A stretch of 60,084 bases of DNA from Chrysochromulina tobinii (GCA_001275005.1 JWZX01003344.1:1-60084); one strand, 5' to 3'; positions 19,774 through 30,513 are shown, counted from the first letter of the stretch. Notes: a model not told the origin generated them from the letters alone. Program-made: numbers and translations.

Positions 19774-21465
19774 GTGTCGGCTTTGCGCCAACCGCGTTGT
19801 GTGTTTCACAGCAGCAGCACCGCGAACTGGGCAGGAGCCGCGAACTGGGCTATCCTAATGGCCGCGTTGGCCGTGCCATCGCTTCCGGCGGGTGTGACTC
19901 GCGAATCACTGCCGGACGCGGTCGCGGCAACCTTCGACGCCATCGTAGCCACAACCGTGCTCGACGCTGACGAGCGGCAGCAGCAGGTGCTCAAGACCTC
20001 GGATGATTGGGCGGCGCTCATCACGGCACTGGCCAACTCTGGCCTGCTGCCGCAGACAGAGCTTCTCGCTGCGTCGCGCGACCTCTCGCTGCCTGCGTCG
20101 CTTCCCACCCTCGTGCGCCGGCTCAATGTGGCGCACGCGCCGCCGCGCGCCGACAAGGTCGACACGCTCCTCGAAGACGCCGTCGCACGAGTGCGGCACT
20201 TGCATGGGCTGCTAGCGGAGTGGGAGCTCGGCTCGCTCTCGGCCGAGCAGACGGCGCGGCTGGTCGCGATGCTCGAGGCGCTCCGCGGTCGTCTCGGCAC
20301 GAGCGTCGCGCGCCTGCGCGACTGGCACGACGGCATCCACGCGACGCTCGGTCCGGAGCGCTGCCAGAGCCTTTTCTGGGACCTTCTCGATCCATCTGCG
20401 GCGGAGCGCGACCGTCCGCACGCCTTCCAGCGCGAGCAGCTCGGCGCCATCGAACGCCGCTGTGCGCAGCAGCGCATCGCCTCAGCCACCCTCCCGCCGA
20501 GCGCCAGTGCCGCCGCGGCCGCATCCGCCGCCTTGCGTGCCGCCTCTGCCGCGCGCAACGGCGGCGGCGTCATAGCTTTTGGCGGCGGCTTCGGGCCCGG
20601 CATCGACGTGGTCGTGGGCACGTCGGCTGAGGAGCGCGCGAGTCGGCTGCGCGTGGTGCGCTGCCCTCACGCGCACGTGAGCTGGTCGGACGCCGCGCGA
20701 CTCCATAATGCGCTCGACGCTACTCGCCAGCTCGCCCTCTCCCGCCATGCGGCAGCTTTTCTGGGCCACATTCCGCACGTACCCGCAAGCGCACCGCACG
20801 GTTACCCGGCGCACGCGCGCTGGCACCTGGAGCTGGTGAGCGCGGGTGGCTCCCTCGCGGAAGGGCTGCTGGAGGGTGGGGCGCTGCCCGAGACCTCTCT
20901 CCTCTTCCGCCATTGGCGGCGCGAGTTGATCGAAGCACTGTATCACCTCTCCGCTCACACCACCTTCTTGCTCATGGGCGCGGTCGACCTCTCGCACGTG
21001 TACGCGATGGATTATGGCACCCGGCTGGTGCTCGACCAGTTGCCATGGGGCGCCGAGTTCCCCGAGCTACCCGCCGAGGCCGTGCCGCACACCGCCGGTG
21101 CACCCATTGACCATCAAGCTCTTCGCGACGGACTCCTGCTGTACGATGGCGTCGCCATGCTGAAGACCCTCCTGGGCGCGACCGGTAAGCCGCTGCAGGG
21201 CGTGGACACGCTGCCCGGCCTCGCGCCCGGCCTCGAGCCCGCCGAGCCTCTCGAGAGCCGCTCGAGGTCACGGCCGGTCCATCGCTCGGCGCCCGCGACG
21301 CCCAGCGCGCACCTCGCCGCCATTCTCGACGCATGCTCGCATACCACCAAGCCACCCACGCTGCGCCAGCTGCTCTCACACCCGTACTTTGCGCCCATCG
21401 ACGGCTTCGACCGCGAGGACATCCGCGCCGCCTACCTGCGCTGGCGCCAGCAGCATGCGCCCTGA
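19774..21465 (+). CDS. Hypothetical protein with possible degenerate kinase fold
   Basis: The frame has 563 codons from 19774; an in-frame ATG at 19858 would give 535 residues. The N-terminal half is helical and Ala/Leu-rich. After residue 265 a Gly-rich stretch (FGGGFGPG) is followed by a domain in which HYPAHARW-like and LLMGAVDLSHVYAMDYG segments sit where a kinase catalytic region would be, and the end (LRQLLSHPYFAP) resembles the last helix of kinase domains. HRD and DFG are not recognisable, so if this is kinase-derived it is a pseudokinase. The TGA stop overlaps a 30-bp direct repeat (21463-21492 and 21504-21533). Divergent from the MYND gene. Confidence 0.6.
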   Translation: MSALRQPRCVFHSSSTANWAGAANWAILMAALAVPSLPAGVTRESLPDAVAATFDAIVATTVLDADERQQQVLKTSDDWAALITALANSGLLPQTELLAASRDLSLPASLPTLVRRLNVAHAPPRADKVDTLLEDAVARVRHLHGLLAEWELGSLSAEQTARLVAMLEALRGRLGTSVARLRDWHDGIHATLGPERCQSLFWDLLDPSAAERDRPHAFQREQLGAIERRCAQQRIASATLPPSASAAAAASAALRAASAARNGGGVIAFGGGFGPGIDVVVGTSAEERASRLRVVRCPHAHVSWSDAARLHNALDATRQLALSRHAAAFLGHIPHVPASAPHGYPAHARWHLELVSAGGSLAEGLLEGGALPETSLLFRHWRRELIEALYHLSAHTTFLLMGAVDLSHVYAMDYGTRLVLDQLPWGAEFPELPAEAVPHTAGAPIDHQALRDGLLLYDGVAMLKTLLGATGKPLQGVDTLPGLAPGLEPAEPLESRSRSRPVHRSAPATPSAHLAAILDACSHTTKPPTLRQLLSHPYFAPIDGFDREDIRAAYLRWRQQHAP

Positions 21466-21533
21466 ATCCCGGTGGGTAGCGCCGCGGACCGTTCGTGTGA
21501 ATGTGAATCCCGGTGGGTAGCGCCGCGGACCGT
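21463..21533 (+). repeat. 30-bp direct repeat overlapping a stop codon
   Basis: A perfect 30-bp repeat (starts TGAATCCCGG, ends CGGACCGT) occurs at 21463-21492 and 21504-21533. The first copy begins with the TGA stop of the upstream gene. The 11-bp spacer contains GTGTGAATG. Confidence 0.85.
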
Positions 21534-21715
21534 CACCAGGCTGAGGCTCAGGGCACAAGGAAAGTGCGTCAACGCGGCGACGTCAGAACAATGAACATGC
21601 AACTTTGTTAGCGCCGGTGTGTGTATAGACCCCGGGGGGCGTTGAGACCAGATCAACGCGGTGCTCTGGAGGGTCTGGGCAAGTTAGAAATCCCAAGGAC
21701 ACCTGCTCACAAGGC

Positions 21716-22654
21716 TCACATACGTCGCCGTTCAGTCTCTGTGTACACCCGCAGTCTCTCTGGTGCGAGTGCAGGCGAGAGAATCCATGAAGGCTCGGCG
21801 CAAACATATCCACGCGAGTCCGCTGATTGCGCTGTGGTTGCCGCGCCCCCCCTAGGCGTTTCACTCCCATCGGTGCCGGTGCTGCTCGCCGCTCGCACCG
21901 TCGCCGGGGTGCTCGGCGGGCCTTCGAGTTCCGCAGCGCACTTCTCATAGGTACCCGAGTGATGGCCGAGCCCGAGGAGAGTGCGACACAGGGGGCATGC
22001 GGAGATGTGTCGATGCTGGACGCAGCGAGCGTGGAAGCGGTGCCCGCACGTCGTCGTCAGTGCGCTCCCCTCCTGGCCATCAAGCAGCTCGTAGCAAATG
22101 GGGCACTCACTATCCGGGTGGTTAGCCGGGACGGCGTTGTGCTCCACCAGCAAAGCAGCCGTTGACTGGTGACCGCGGTGGGCTGCCAGCTGATAGGGAG
22201 AGTAGGCAGCGACGCCGCAGAGGCTCTCGGAGTCGCCCTTGACCGGCACATCGCGCGCATCCACGGCGAAGCAGAAGGGCAGCTCCGCGTCAGCACCCAA
22301 CCTCAGCAGCGCACGCACACACTCCACAGAGCCCTGCCCAACGGCGAGGTGCAACGCCGTGGGCCCACCAGGGCAATCTTTGCCGCCCTTGCACCAGCAC
22401 GACGCATGCTCGCCGAGGAGGTCGTCTGTAATGCGCTCGAGCACTGCCTCGAGAACCCGCGTGTCTCCGCGGTACACTAAAAGCAGATGCGGCAGCCCAA
22501 CGAGCTTGCCAGAGCCGCTTGAACGCTGGCAGGCACCGATTGAACGCTGGTCGAGCACACCCGCAGCAGCGCAGGCGCGCCCGTAACGAGCGACGGACGC
22601 ACAATCGTCTGCGAGCACGGCGCAATGGAGCTGAGCCACCAAAGCGTCGACCAT
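21716..22654 (-). CDS. Ankyrin-repeat RING-finger protein (probable E3 ubiquitin ligase)
   Basis: The ATG at 22654 opens a 312-residue protein. About residues 95-170 form ankyrin-like units (TALHLAVGQGSVECVRALLRLGA; SPYQLAAHRGHQSTAALLVEH). A RING domain follows at about 182-225: CPICYELL, CGHRFHARCV and CPLC give a C3HC4/H2-type ligand order. The tail of about 85 residues is Pro/Ser/Thr-rich. Ankyrin repeats usually bind substrate and the RING recruits an E2 enzyme, so the role inferred is substrate ubiquitination. A TGTGAACG element lies at 22691-22698, about 40 bp upstream of the start. Confidence 0.8.
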   Translation of the reverse strand: MVDALVAQLHCAVLADDCASVARYGRACAAAGVLDQRSIGACQRSSGSGKLVGLPHLLLVYRGDTRVLEAVLERITDDLLGEHASCWCKGGKDCPGGPTALHLAVGQGSVECVRALLRLGADAELPFCFAVDARDVPVKGDSESLCGVAAYSPYQLAAHRGHQSTAALLVEHNAVPANHPDSECPICYELLDGQEGSALTTTCGHRFHARCVQHRHISACPLCRTLLGLGHHSGTYEKCAAELEGPPSTPATVRAASSTGTDGSETPRGGAATTAQSADSRGYVCAEPSWILSPALAPERLRVYTETERRRM

Positions 22655-22921
22655 ATTTCAACGCGCTGTGGTGGGCTGCTCTTTCGTTCATGTGAACGGA
22701 CAGTTAAATAAAGGGAGGATTCCCAAGTACACTCGTATCTCATGCAGATTCACCTCGTATCTCATGCAGAATCACCGCCGCCTTGACGCCGTCGCTCACC
22801 ATACTGGTCCACAGCACTCTGAATCTCAGAGAGCCCCCGGGTGTGTCTTTTCATCAAGTTCTCCACCCGGCCACGCTGCGTGTGGAGGACGCGTGCTGGC
22901 GCGCTTTCGGCACTCGCCTGC

Positions 22922-23857
22922 TCAGTATTCGCGCATGACGACCTTGCCGCCGCCCACCTTGAGAGCCTTCTTGAGTGCGACCTCGTGCAGCACTGCCCTA
23001 CCGTCCTTGCCCGGCGTGAGCAGCGGCTCGAGGCGGTAGCCGTCACCGAAGACCATCTTGGCCGGATAGACGGTGCCGCCTGCGCGCTTCTGCTTCTCGG
23101 AGACCTGGATTCCGTCGTAGATCCTGAAGATGCTCTCCGCCCTCTGCGAGTACGTGTTGCGGTACCACGTAGGAGGCTCCCTGCTGTCGCGCACCATCGT
23201 GGACATGCGGAACATCGGGTAGATAGTCGCGGTCGTGCAGATGCCGTACGGGAACAGGTAAGCGAGCGGCGAGGGCGAGGCGGTCAGCGCGAGGCACACG
23301 TTCTCGTACACCTGCGCCTCGGTGAGATCATCGTTGAAGTAAAAGTCGAACCGATTGTGGTGCACGACGTGGTAGAACAGCCAGAACATGTGCCACGGCA
23401 GCGTCTTGGCCATCTCCTCCTTGGTCGGGCCGGTCGAGCCACCGTCAGCTGTCACCTGGAAGCCCGCCTTCTCAAGGTCCACGCCCGCCTCGGCGTACAA
23501 CGCCATGACATTAGGCAGGTGGCAGTACGCGACCTTGGTCGTCTCGGACCAGAGGCAGTGCGAAAAATCGATCGTCGCGGCGCCGAGGCCGTTGAAGAGG
23601 TAGACGCCTTTCATGGGTGCAGCATTGGCCCCCTTGTTGCCCCACGATTCGATCTCGGACAGCTCACGATTGATCGTCAGCGCAAACGGCGCGAACTGGA
23701 AGGCAATCAGCGCAACGACGACGTATCGTGTGCTTTTAGCAGCGGCGTAGATTAGGAAACCCATGGAGGCAAGAACGAATGGGATGAAAAAGGGGAAGGC
23801 GACGAACTTGGGCACCATGTGCGCAAGGAAGGCGTACAAGAGGAGCTTCGCTGCCAT
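22922..23857 (-). CDS. Membrane protein of unknown family
   Basis: The ATG at 23857 gives 311 residues. Hydrophobic segments occupy about 4-38 and 44-61, followed by a large soluble part with SWGNKGANAA, LPWHMFWLFYHVVHH and a Phe/Asp/Tyr-rich stretch. The His cluster (WHMF...HVVHHNRF) is reminiscent of membrane enzymes but does not match a desaturase pattern I can name. The same frame is open further upstream, but that part is low-complexity antisense to the next gene and is excluded. A tandem TGTTCACGTTCACA element (minus-strand reading) at 23919-23932 lies about 62 bp upstream of this ATG, supporting the start. Function unknown. Confidence 0.65.
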   Translation of the reverse strand: MAAKLLLYAFLAHMVPKFVAFPFFIPFVLASMGFLIYAAAKSTRYVVVALIAFQFAPFALTINRELSEIESWGNKGANAAPMKGVYLFNGLGAATIDFSHCLWSETTKVAYCHLPNVMALYAEAGVDLEKAGFQVTADGGSTGPTKEEMAKTLPWHMFWLFYHVVHHNRFDFYFNDDLTEAQVYENVCLALTASPSPLAYLFPYGICTTATIYPMFRMSTMVRDSREPPTWYRNTYSQRAESIFRIYDGIQVSEKQKRAGGTVYPAKMVFGDGYRLEPLLTPGKDGRAVLHEVALKKALKVGGGKVVMREY

Positions 23858-24299
23858 CCTGTCGCTGGATGGACCGACGATACGACCTGCATGACGGCCG
23901 ACGCGGATGCCCGGCAACTGTGAACGTGAACAGATCCTGGGTTCTGTGGTGCCCCGCTTCCTCGCGTTCTTGCTGTAGGACCGGGGTATCTGACTGAATG
24001 ACTGAGACTCGCAAATGGCCAAATCTGAGTCCGTCCGTTTGTTCGCCAAAATCGGTCCCGACAGGCGCGACGAGCCGGGCGTCGAGCGATTCGTCGAGCG
24101 TACGAGCGTACCGTGCGCACCCCGTGGAAAAGTCTCGCGACTCGCGGTGCTGCGCGGCCTCGCCCGATTGCGCGGCCAATTCTTTTTTTGACGTTTCAGA
24201 CTTCCAAACTCCAAGTAACAACCGGCCCCTCGGACCCAAAGTGCGCTTCGCCAAAGCCTCTCTCCTGAGCGGGGCTGTGCGGGCCCGGAGGCCTTAGGG

Positions 24300-26606
24300 A
24301 TGGGTGCCGCCATGGATAAGTGCTTGGCGCCGCCGCCGCTGCCTCCTTCCGCCGAGCCGCCTTCCGACGAGCCACCTTCCGCTGGGTCACCTTCCGCCGA
24401 GCCACCTTCCGCCGAGCCACCTTCCGCCGAGCCACCTTCCACCGAGCCGGCATCTGCGCCAGCACCGTCGAGTGCCCCGCCATCGAGCCCATCATCGAGC
24501 GCGAACCACGAGCCAATATGTGCGCCGCCATCGCCAGCTCCGCCCAAGGATGAAACCAAGAGCTTGCCCAAGCCTGTTGAGCCGGCCCGGCGGCCGAGCT
24601 GGTTTGGTACGCCCGCCAAGAAGGAGTCCTACCCGACACCGGCGAGCGGCTTCCGCTCGAAGCGGATCGGCGTGGACAACACGTCTTCGGCGCCGCAGCA
24701 CGACTCGATGGGTATCGACTGGGAAGGTGAGCCAACGGGCGGCTCGCACATGCATGCGGATGTGCTCGGCTACTCAGCGGCCGACTACCTGCACTCGCGC
24801 GAGCAGCTGGTCTCAATGATCGAGCGCGGCCTCAAGCCGCCACAGAGCCTCTTCGTCCAGCTGGAGGCGTGCGCTCACAAGATGAGCGAGGCGGACTTGC
24901 GCGAGGAGTACAAGTGGTACGTGGCCACATACCTATCCGAAAACTCGTCGCTTCAGCTCAAGGGGGCGTGCGAGATGTTGGTCATCAAGCTTGGCGAGAT
25001 CGTCTCGTTGCCGCTCGCCGCGCGCCTCGCGAGAAAGGCGACCGACAAGCGATTATCTGAGTCGAACGTGACGCCGCGCCAAGCCGCGGTGGTCGAACAC
25101 AATTTGGGACCAGGTGGGAGCCGGGACTATGCCGAGTACACTGCGCTCAGGCAAGAGGCGTTGGAGATGCGGCGCAAGGGGCACCGCGTGAAACAGGAGG
25201 TCTATTCCGAGATCGACCTGCGCATGTACACGCTGCCCAGCGCGGACATGGTGGCCGAGTACAAGTACCTTGCGCAGATCTATCTCGATTACGAGATCTC
25301 GCTCGACCCGTCAGAGGTGAGGGTGCGGGGCTTCGTCGAGCTGCGGTTGATGCGGCTCGGCGAGCTGCTCTACATGCCGCTGCAGCTGCGCGTCGCCGCT
25401 ATCCGCGCGGACGCCGTGCTCTCGAAGGTGGAGAAGCTCAAGCCGCAGATTGTATCGAATGCGCTGCTCATGCGCAAGGCCGAGCCGGAGATCAAGCCGG
25501 AGCAGATTGGCCTCGCGCCGCCCACCAAGCCGCCGCCCCGGGTGGTCGCGATGGTGCCGCAGATGCTCCAGCCGGGGGAGGAGGGCTACGAGGAGCCGAC
25601 GGCGGAGGAGTTGGAGCTGGCGCGCGAGCTCATGCCGCACAAGCCGGACACGACGCCGCGCGAGTACTACCTCACCTCGGAGCCGCCGATGACGCCGTCG
25701 CAGGCGGCGATCGTGGGCGCACGCCAGCTGCCGCTGCCGCCATCGCTGGTAGACACTTCGCACCTCAAGCCGGGCGATCCCGGATACGTGCCGCCCGCCG
25801 TGCCGCCACGTCGGGTGGCGGACTACACGACGCCGGGCAAGCCGTTCGACCGGCCGTACATGCACGGGCAGGCGCCCGTCGACATGCTGCGCGACATCGC
25901 GGCGCTCGGCGGCGCACCCGACTTTGTGTCCGGAGTAGGAGGAGACGGACGCCCTGCAGTCCATCGGGCCGAATGGATGAAGGGCGAGCTGCCCGACGGC
26001 GCCGGCTCGCTCATGGCGGCGGAGACGACCCAACGCTCAGGCGTACCCAAATGGCTGCAGAAGCTGCGCTTGCGCGAGAACCTGGGCGGCCGGCGCCGCG
26101 ACGCAGACCAGCTGCGACTGCTCGACCTCGCAGCAGAGGCGGCCAGCCAGGCGGCCTTCCACGGCCTGCAGTCCGGCGCAGCTGGTGCGCTCGGCCCTGG
26201 CTCCATCATCGAGACCGAGGGCACGGATTCGAAGCCCAAGGCCCCTCGGTACGAGCAGCCGGGCAACTTCATGGTCAAGGATCAGCTCATCAGCGAGCTC
26301 AGTGGCTTCCTCCAAAAGGCGGGCGGCGCGGGCGGCAACGTGCGCGGGAAGCTCAAGCCCGTTACCGACTCGGACAAGAAGAGCTGGTTCTTGCGAGAAG
26401 CCGACCGGTTGCGGCTGCAGCAGATCGCCTCGCTCAACGATCGGTCCGCGGCCATCGAGAAGCTCGAGAGGGAGCGTGAGGAGACGCTCAAGAAGCAGGG
26501 CATCGGCGGACGGCCCGTCGAGACCATCGCCTTCGGCGCGCGCAATGCGGGGGGCAGGCTACCGGGATCGCCTCCAGTCTTCGTCGATCGCAGCTTTCAG
26601 GCGTGA
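24300..26606 (+). CDS. Hypothetical 768-residue protein, Pro-rich N-terminus
   Basis: An uninterrupted frame from the ATG at 24300 (a second ATG at 24312). Residues 10-70 are repeats of PPSAE/PPSDE encoded by a 15-bp tandem unit. The rest is well-behaved globular or helical sequence: two similar segments, LREEYKWYVATYLSENSSLQLKG and VAEYKYLAQIYLDYEISL, each followed by VIKLGEIVSLPLAAR- or LRLMRLGELLYMPLQLR-like helices, suggest an internal duplication (about 200-260 and 315-375). A Pro-rich middle and a helical C-terminus follow. I do not recognise the family. It ends about 540 bp before a convergent coiled-coil gene. Confidence 0.7.
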   Translation: MGAAMDKCLAPPPLPPSAEPPSDEPPSAGSPSAEPPSAEPPSAEPPSTEPASAPAPSSAPPSSPSSSANHEPICAPPSPAPPKDETKSLPKPVEPARRPSWFGTPAKKESYPTPASGFRSKRIGVDNTSSAPQHDSMGIDWEGEPTGGSHMHADVLGYSAADYLHSREQLVSMIERGLKPPQSLFVQLEACAHKMSEADLREEYKWYVATYLSENSSLQLKGACEMLVIKLGEIVSLPLAARLARKATDKRLSESNVTPRQAAVVEHNLGPGGSRDYAEYTALRQEALEMRRKGHRVKQEVYSEIDLRMYTLPSADMVAEYKYLAQIYLDYEISLDPSEVRVRGFVELRLMRLGELLYMPLQLRVAAIRADAVLSKVEKLKPQIVSNALLMRKAEPEIKPEQIGLAPPTKPPPRVVAMVPQMLQPGEEGYEEPTAEELELARELMPHKPDTTPREYYLTSEPPMTPSQAAIVGARQLPLPPSLVDTSHLKPGDPGYVPPAVPPRRVADYTTPGKPFDRPYMHGQAPVDMLRDIAALGGAPDFVSGVGGDGRPAVHRAEWMKGELPDGAGSLMAAETTQRSGVPKWLQKLRLRENLGGRRRDADQLRLLDLAAEAASQAAFHGLQSGAAGALGPGSIIETEGTDSKPKAPRYEQPGNFMVKDQLISELSGFLQKAGGAGGNVRGKLKPVTDSDKKSWFLREADRLRLQQIASLNDRSAAIEKLEREREETLKKQGIGGRPVETIAFGARNAGGRLPGSPPVFVDRSFQA

Positions 26607-27148
26607 GAGGGGGCGCTTCCACAGGCGTCGCTTCCACAGGCGTCGCTTCCGCACTGAACCCGCACCGAGCGCCTCGCAGCGGCGGTTGCGGCGGCGGTGG
26701 CGGCGGCGTGAGGTCGGCGAGGGTGGCGTCAGCTCGGGGGGCAGGGTCCACGGTTGTGGTGTTGCATGCATGAGGTGGTGGAATGGCCACGGGGGGGGCG
26801 TTCGCCAGCAGCCGAGCGCCTCCCTAGGGCTCAGAGCGTCTACAAGCAAACCGAGTGGCAAGGGAAGGGGGTGGGGTAGCTGTCTCGGCTCTCGCACGAG
26901 GCCGCCGCCGGTGGATGAGCGTTCGGACGTTCGCACGATATGCGCAATCCGGCGGCGGCGATGTGTGTTCGCCCGTTTGTGAAACATCCCATTGATTTCA
27001 GGCTTAACATGACTTCTAAATGACGGAATTGCTGATCTTTGAGAGCAAACGTCTGGAGCTGCCGGGAAAGCCGCCAGGTATTACTAAGTCTGACGCCCCG
27101 CACCGGGAGCGCCCCGGGCCCGCGCACGCGCGTGATGGCCATCACTCG
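26607..27148. other. Convergent intergenic region
   Basis: The 542 bp between convergent stops begin with three copies of a 15-bp unit (GCGTCGCTTCCACAG) at about 26614-26655. A G-rich run lies near 26792. Nothing coding is supported. Confidence 0.5.
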
Positions 27149-28372
27149 TTAGCCTGAAGCCTCAGTAATGCCGGCTTCTGCCTCTGCCTCAGCTGGCGGA
27201 GGCTCACCGCGGGCAGCTGCAAGCTCTCTTCGCAGCTGCGCCACCTGCGCGCGCAGCTTGGCCTCCCGTGCGGCGGCCTCACGCGCCTGCCGCTCGCGCT
27301 TTCGCTCCTCCTTCTCAACGGCCTCGCGCACAGCAGCCTCCACCTGGAGCGCATTGGCTCGGTTGAGGTCGACGACCCAACTGCCACGATGCGAGGCAAC
27401 ACGCCGCGTGAGAGCGCCACGCTAGAGCAAGGACCGCGCCGCGTGCTCGTGCGAGGGGCGGCGGGCGGCGAGTGCAGGCACACGCGTACAAGAGCCGAGA
27501 ACAAGGATAGGAAAGCTGTTAAGGATAGGAAAGCTGTTCGGATAGGGAGCCGGGCGCACCGCCTGCAGCTCCTCGGCGTATGCGTCCTCCTTTTGCTCCC
27601 CCTCCGCCTGTAGCTTCTGTACTTGCGCAAGCAGCCGCGCCGCCTCCAACTGCGCCGCCGCGGCCGCTGCCATCGCCGCCGCTTCGCCCGCAATCGCGCT
27701 GGACGACTCCGCCTTTGAAGCCCGGAGATCACGCAGCAGCTCCTCCTGCGCTAGTAGTGCCTCCGCTGCCTTCTCGGCGTGAAGCCGCACCGCTTCGGCG
27801 TGCATGCGCTCGGCCGTCGCCGCCTCGGCACGCGCGACGGCCAGCTGCCTCGCTGCCTCGCTCTCCTTGGCGTCGTCGTCGGCTGAACGCACGGCCGCCG
27901 TGATCCGCAGCAGCTCGCCCTGGAAATTGCTAGCTTGCAAGGTGTCCTGCGCGACCCGGGCCAGCGCGAGACGCACCGGATCGGGTGGGGCGAGCAGATC
28001 TGACGTATCGAGGGGCTGAGAGCCCGCCGCTGTCGTGTGCTTAGACGGTCGCGAGCGGCTCGTGTCGGAGCCGTTGTGGTTGCCGCGCGCCTTGCGCGAG
28101 TGATCGAGTGCCTCCCGCACGGACTCGGGCAGGAGCTGGAGCGTACCTTTCTGTCGCCGATCTGTGCCCGAGCCCGAGTTTTTAGGTCGCCGATCTGTGC
28201 CTGAGCCGTCCCTGCGCTGCTTTGTGGCTGCCTTCTTGCTGCTGCTCTTTACAGCAGACTTTGCGCCCGTGGGAGCCGCCGCGCTCCAGCCGTTGCCGAT
28301 GGTCGCCTCCGCTTCAGGTGTGCGCGGAGTTTCGGGGGCATCCTCGGCCACGGGGATGGAGAGCACCTCCAT
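27149..28372 (-). CDS. Coiled-coil protein, two exons
   Basis: Exons 27560-28372 and 27149-27421 with a GT-AG, phase-0 intron at 27422-27559 give 361 residues from the ATG at 28372. The frame is open up to 28477 without a further ATG, so an upstream start in another exon is possible. The N-terminal third is Ser/Thr/Pro/Lys-rich and contains two GTDRR repeats. From about residue 140 the protein is an Ala/Glu/Arg-rich coiled coil that runs across the splice junction into VEAAVREAVEKEERKRER, which supports the splice. The intron contains AAGGATAGGAAAGCTGTT twice in tandem. No catalytic motif is seen. A structural or scaffold role is inferred. Confidence 0.65.
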
Positions 28373-28573
28373 GAGATTGAGCCCTATTTTCTCGGTTCGC
28401 TCGTCGGCCGATGCTACCCCGAGCTTTTTGGAAAGTCGAGCAAGTTTCAAGTTTCTCCAAAAACGAGCTGACACCACATGTGGGCAAGACTACCCGACAC
28501 GCCACCCCTCCCCCTCAGCGTATTCACGACATCTTGTCCCTTTTCCTTCCTCTTGGACTTGGATCGGCAATCG

Positions 28574-30513
28574 ATGGCCGATGATGAGGAGAAGTTGTGT
28601 CGCTACTGCTTCGACGGCGAGGACGAAGGGCCGCTTATCAGCCCGTGCAACTGCCGCGGCGACCAGAAATGGGTTCATCTCCAGTGCCTGCGCCGTTGGC
28701 AGCGGATGGTGCTCGTCTCGCAGCCAACGCACCCAGCATTCTACGAGCGCGACCCTCGGCACTATCGCTGCAACGTGTGCAAGGGACTATTCACGTGCGA
28801 GCCGCCGACGCGGCTCGAACTCATGGAATCGTTCACGGGGCCCGAGCTAGGCGCGCTCATGGCACCCGGCTGCATCATCGCGTCGCACGCCACCTTCTCG
28901 GCCGAGCTCATGTCCCAGATGCAAGGCATGCCGTCCTTCATGCGCGAGCACTCGCCGTACGCGCATTGGTGCGCAGGCGTCTTCCTCATCACCGAGGTTG
29001 AGCCACTCGACCCAACCCTCACGGTTCCCATCCACTCGCCCGGGGCGCTCGAGGCCGTGCGTGACCGTTTGGGAGACAACCTGATGATCTCGTTGCAAGG
29101 GCAGAGGCTGCGGCTCATGCCGGGCGGCGCGCTCACGGGTGTCGCGCCCGACGAGCTCGGCGAGAGCCTCGCGGCCCTCACGTACTCCGAGGGCATGCGC
29201 CTCACACTCGAGCGCACGCCGCCGCCGGGCTGCGGCGACGACCACGTGACGGCGATCAACTTGGCGCGACAGACGACACGGCCTATTGACGAAACGGCCT
29301 TCGTGCAGGCTCGTGATGCGGTGCTGGCGAGGCTGCCCGAGGCGTCGGCCGTGCGCGTCATGCATTACATCGGCGGTCCATGTTCACCCGACGAAGTCTC
29401 ACATTGCGTGGTGAGTGGCGGCACCGGCTGCGGCTCTCTGAGTACGACTGATTACGACTGAGTACGACTGAGTACGACTGAGTGCGACTGATTACGGCTG
29501 ATTACGGCTGAGTGCGACTGATTACGGCTGATTACGGCTGATTACAACTGATTACAACTGATTACAACTGATTACGGCTCTCTGATGGCGACTGAGCCGA
29601 AGTGCCACTGATTACGACTGAGTGCCACTGATTGCCACTGATTGCAGGTGAGCGGCGGCAATCGAGAGAGCTGCGGCTGGACGGTGCTCAAACATCTCGA
29701 TGAGGCCCTCGAGCTCGCTTGCAGGCGCGCGTTCGACGACGTGGTCGAAGGTCAGGGTGATGTGCGCTGCGGCCAGGCAGTGAAGCTGGTGGGGCTTCAA
29801 ACTCGCCACGAGCTCAATGGCGAGTGCGGTGTCGCTCTTTGCTACCAGCCGAGCGCGGGTCGCTGGGTCGTTCGCCTCAAGGATGGTCAAGGCAAGCAGC
29901 TCAAGCCAAGCAACCTCGAGGTAGCGCGCTCAGAGCGAACACGTCTTCGCCGCCGAATGCCCTCGAGGGCTACGGATGGTTGCTGAGTGCAGATTCGTTG
30001 GCTCGTCATTGCATGCTGAGTGCAGACTCGTTGGTCGTCATTGCAGGTGCTCGGCGACGGCGCGCCTGTGGTGCACTGCGTGTGGGGAGACGCGCAGTGG
30101 AGCCGCACGCAGCTGCTCGGCGAGATCGCTCGCGGGCACTGGGGGCTCTGCCACGCGTCGGTGGCCGAGATGCTCGCTCCTCCGACTGAGCGCTGGGCGG
30201 CTCTCGATGGACGTCTTGTCTTCGCTCCCGAGACAGAGATGATGGAGGATGTGCGCGCCCCGCACGCGTGCCGATCGAACCATGGATCACCTCCCCCCCC
30301 CATTCGACCCTCCCTGACCCCTCCCCCCTAACCGCCCACCCCCTGTGCGCCGCTCATCCGACGCGATGTGCGCAGTTCATCCGGCGCGGCGTGGCGGAGA
30401 TGGAGCGCGAGAGGGCGCTGCAGAGTCGCGCGGCCGATGCGTCCGCGTCCGCAGTCGAAGCGGCCGAGGACGCAGAGGCAGCCCGCGGCCGCGGAGGCAG
30501 CCGAAAATGCTGA
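28574..30513 (+). CDS. RING-CH (RINGv) protein, four exons
   Basis: Exons 28574-29410, 29648-29920, 30047-30250 and 30376-30513, all phase 0, give 483 residues. The N-terminus is a C4HC3 RING-CH finger (CRYCFDG, CNCRG, HLQC, CNVCKG; about residues 9-62) as in MARCH-type E3 ubiquitin ligases. No membrane helices are evident, unlike most MARCH proteins. A domain of about 220 residues follows, then exon 2 ends in GKQLKPSNLE, a motif often following short SH3-like repeats. The last exon is an Arg/Glu/Ala coiled coil ending RGRGGSRKC. Removing one C from the CCC at about 30481-30483 would instead give an Ala/Glu-rich acidic end stopping at 30559, which looks more natural. That points to a sequence error or a recent frameshift. 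Confidence 0.75.
29411..29647 (+). repeat. 11-bp minisatellite intron with duplicated junctions
   Basis: Intron 1 of the RING-CH gene consists mostly of 11-bp units such as ACTGATTACGG and ACTGAGTACGA. Its first 12 bases, GTGAGTGGCGGC, are repeated with one mismatch as the first 12 bases of the next exon (29648-29659), resembling a target-site duplication. Confidence 0.85.

Noticed and set aside
23858-24619. N-terminal extension of the 311-residue membrane protein
   Set aside because: It reads the antisense of the PPSAE repeats of the next gene, lacks hydrophobic or globular character and crosses the promoter-like GTTCAC element.
29461-29640. Coding reading of the ACTGATTACG repeats
   Set aside because: Stops occur in the gene frame and the flanks are a good donor and acceptor, so it is intronic.
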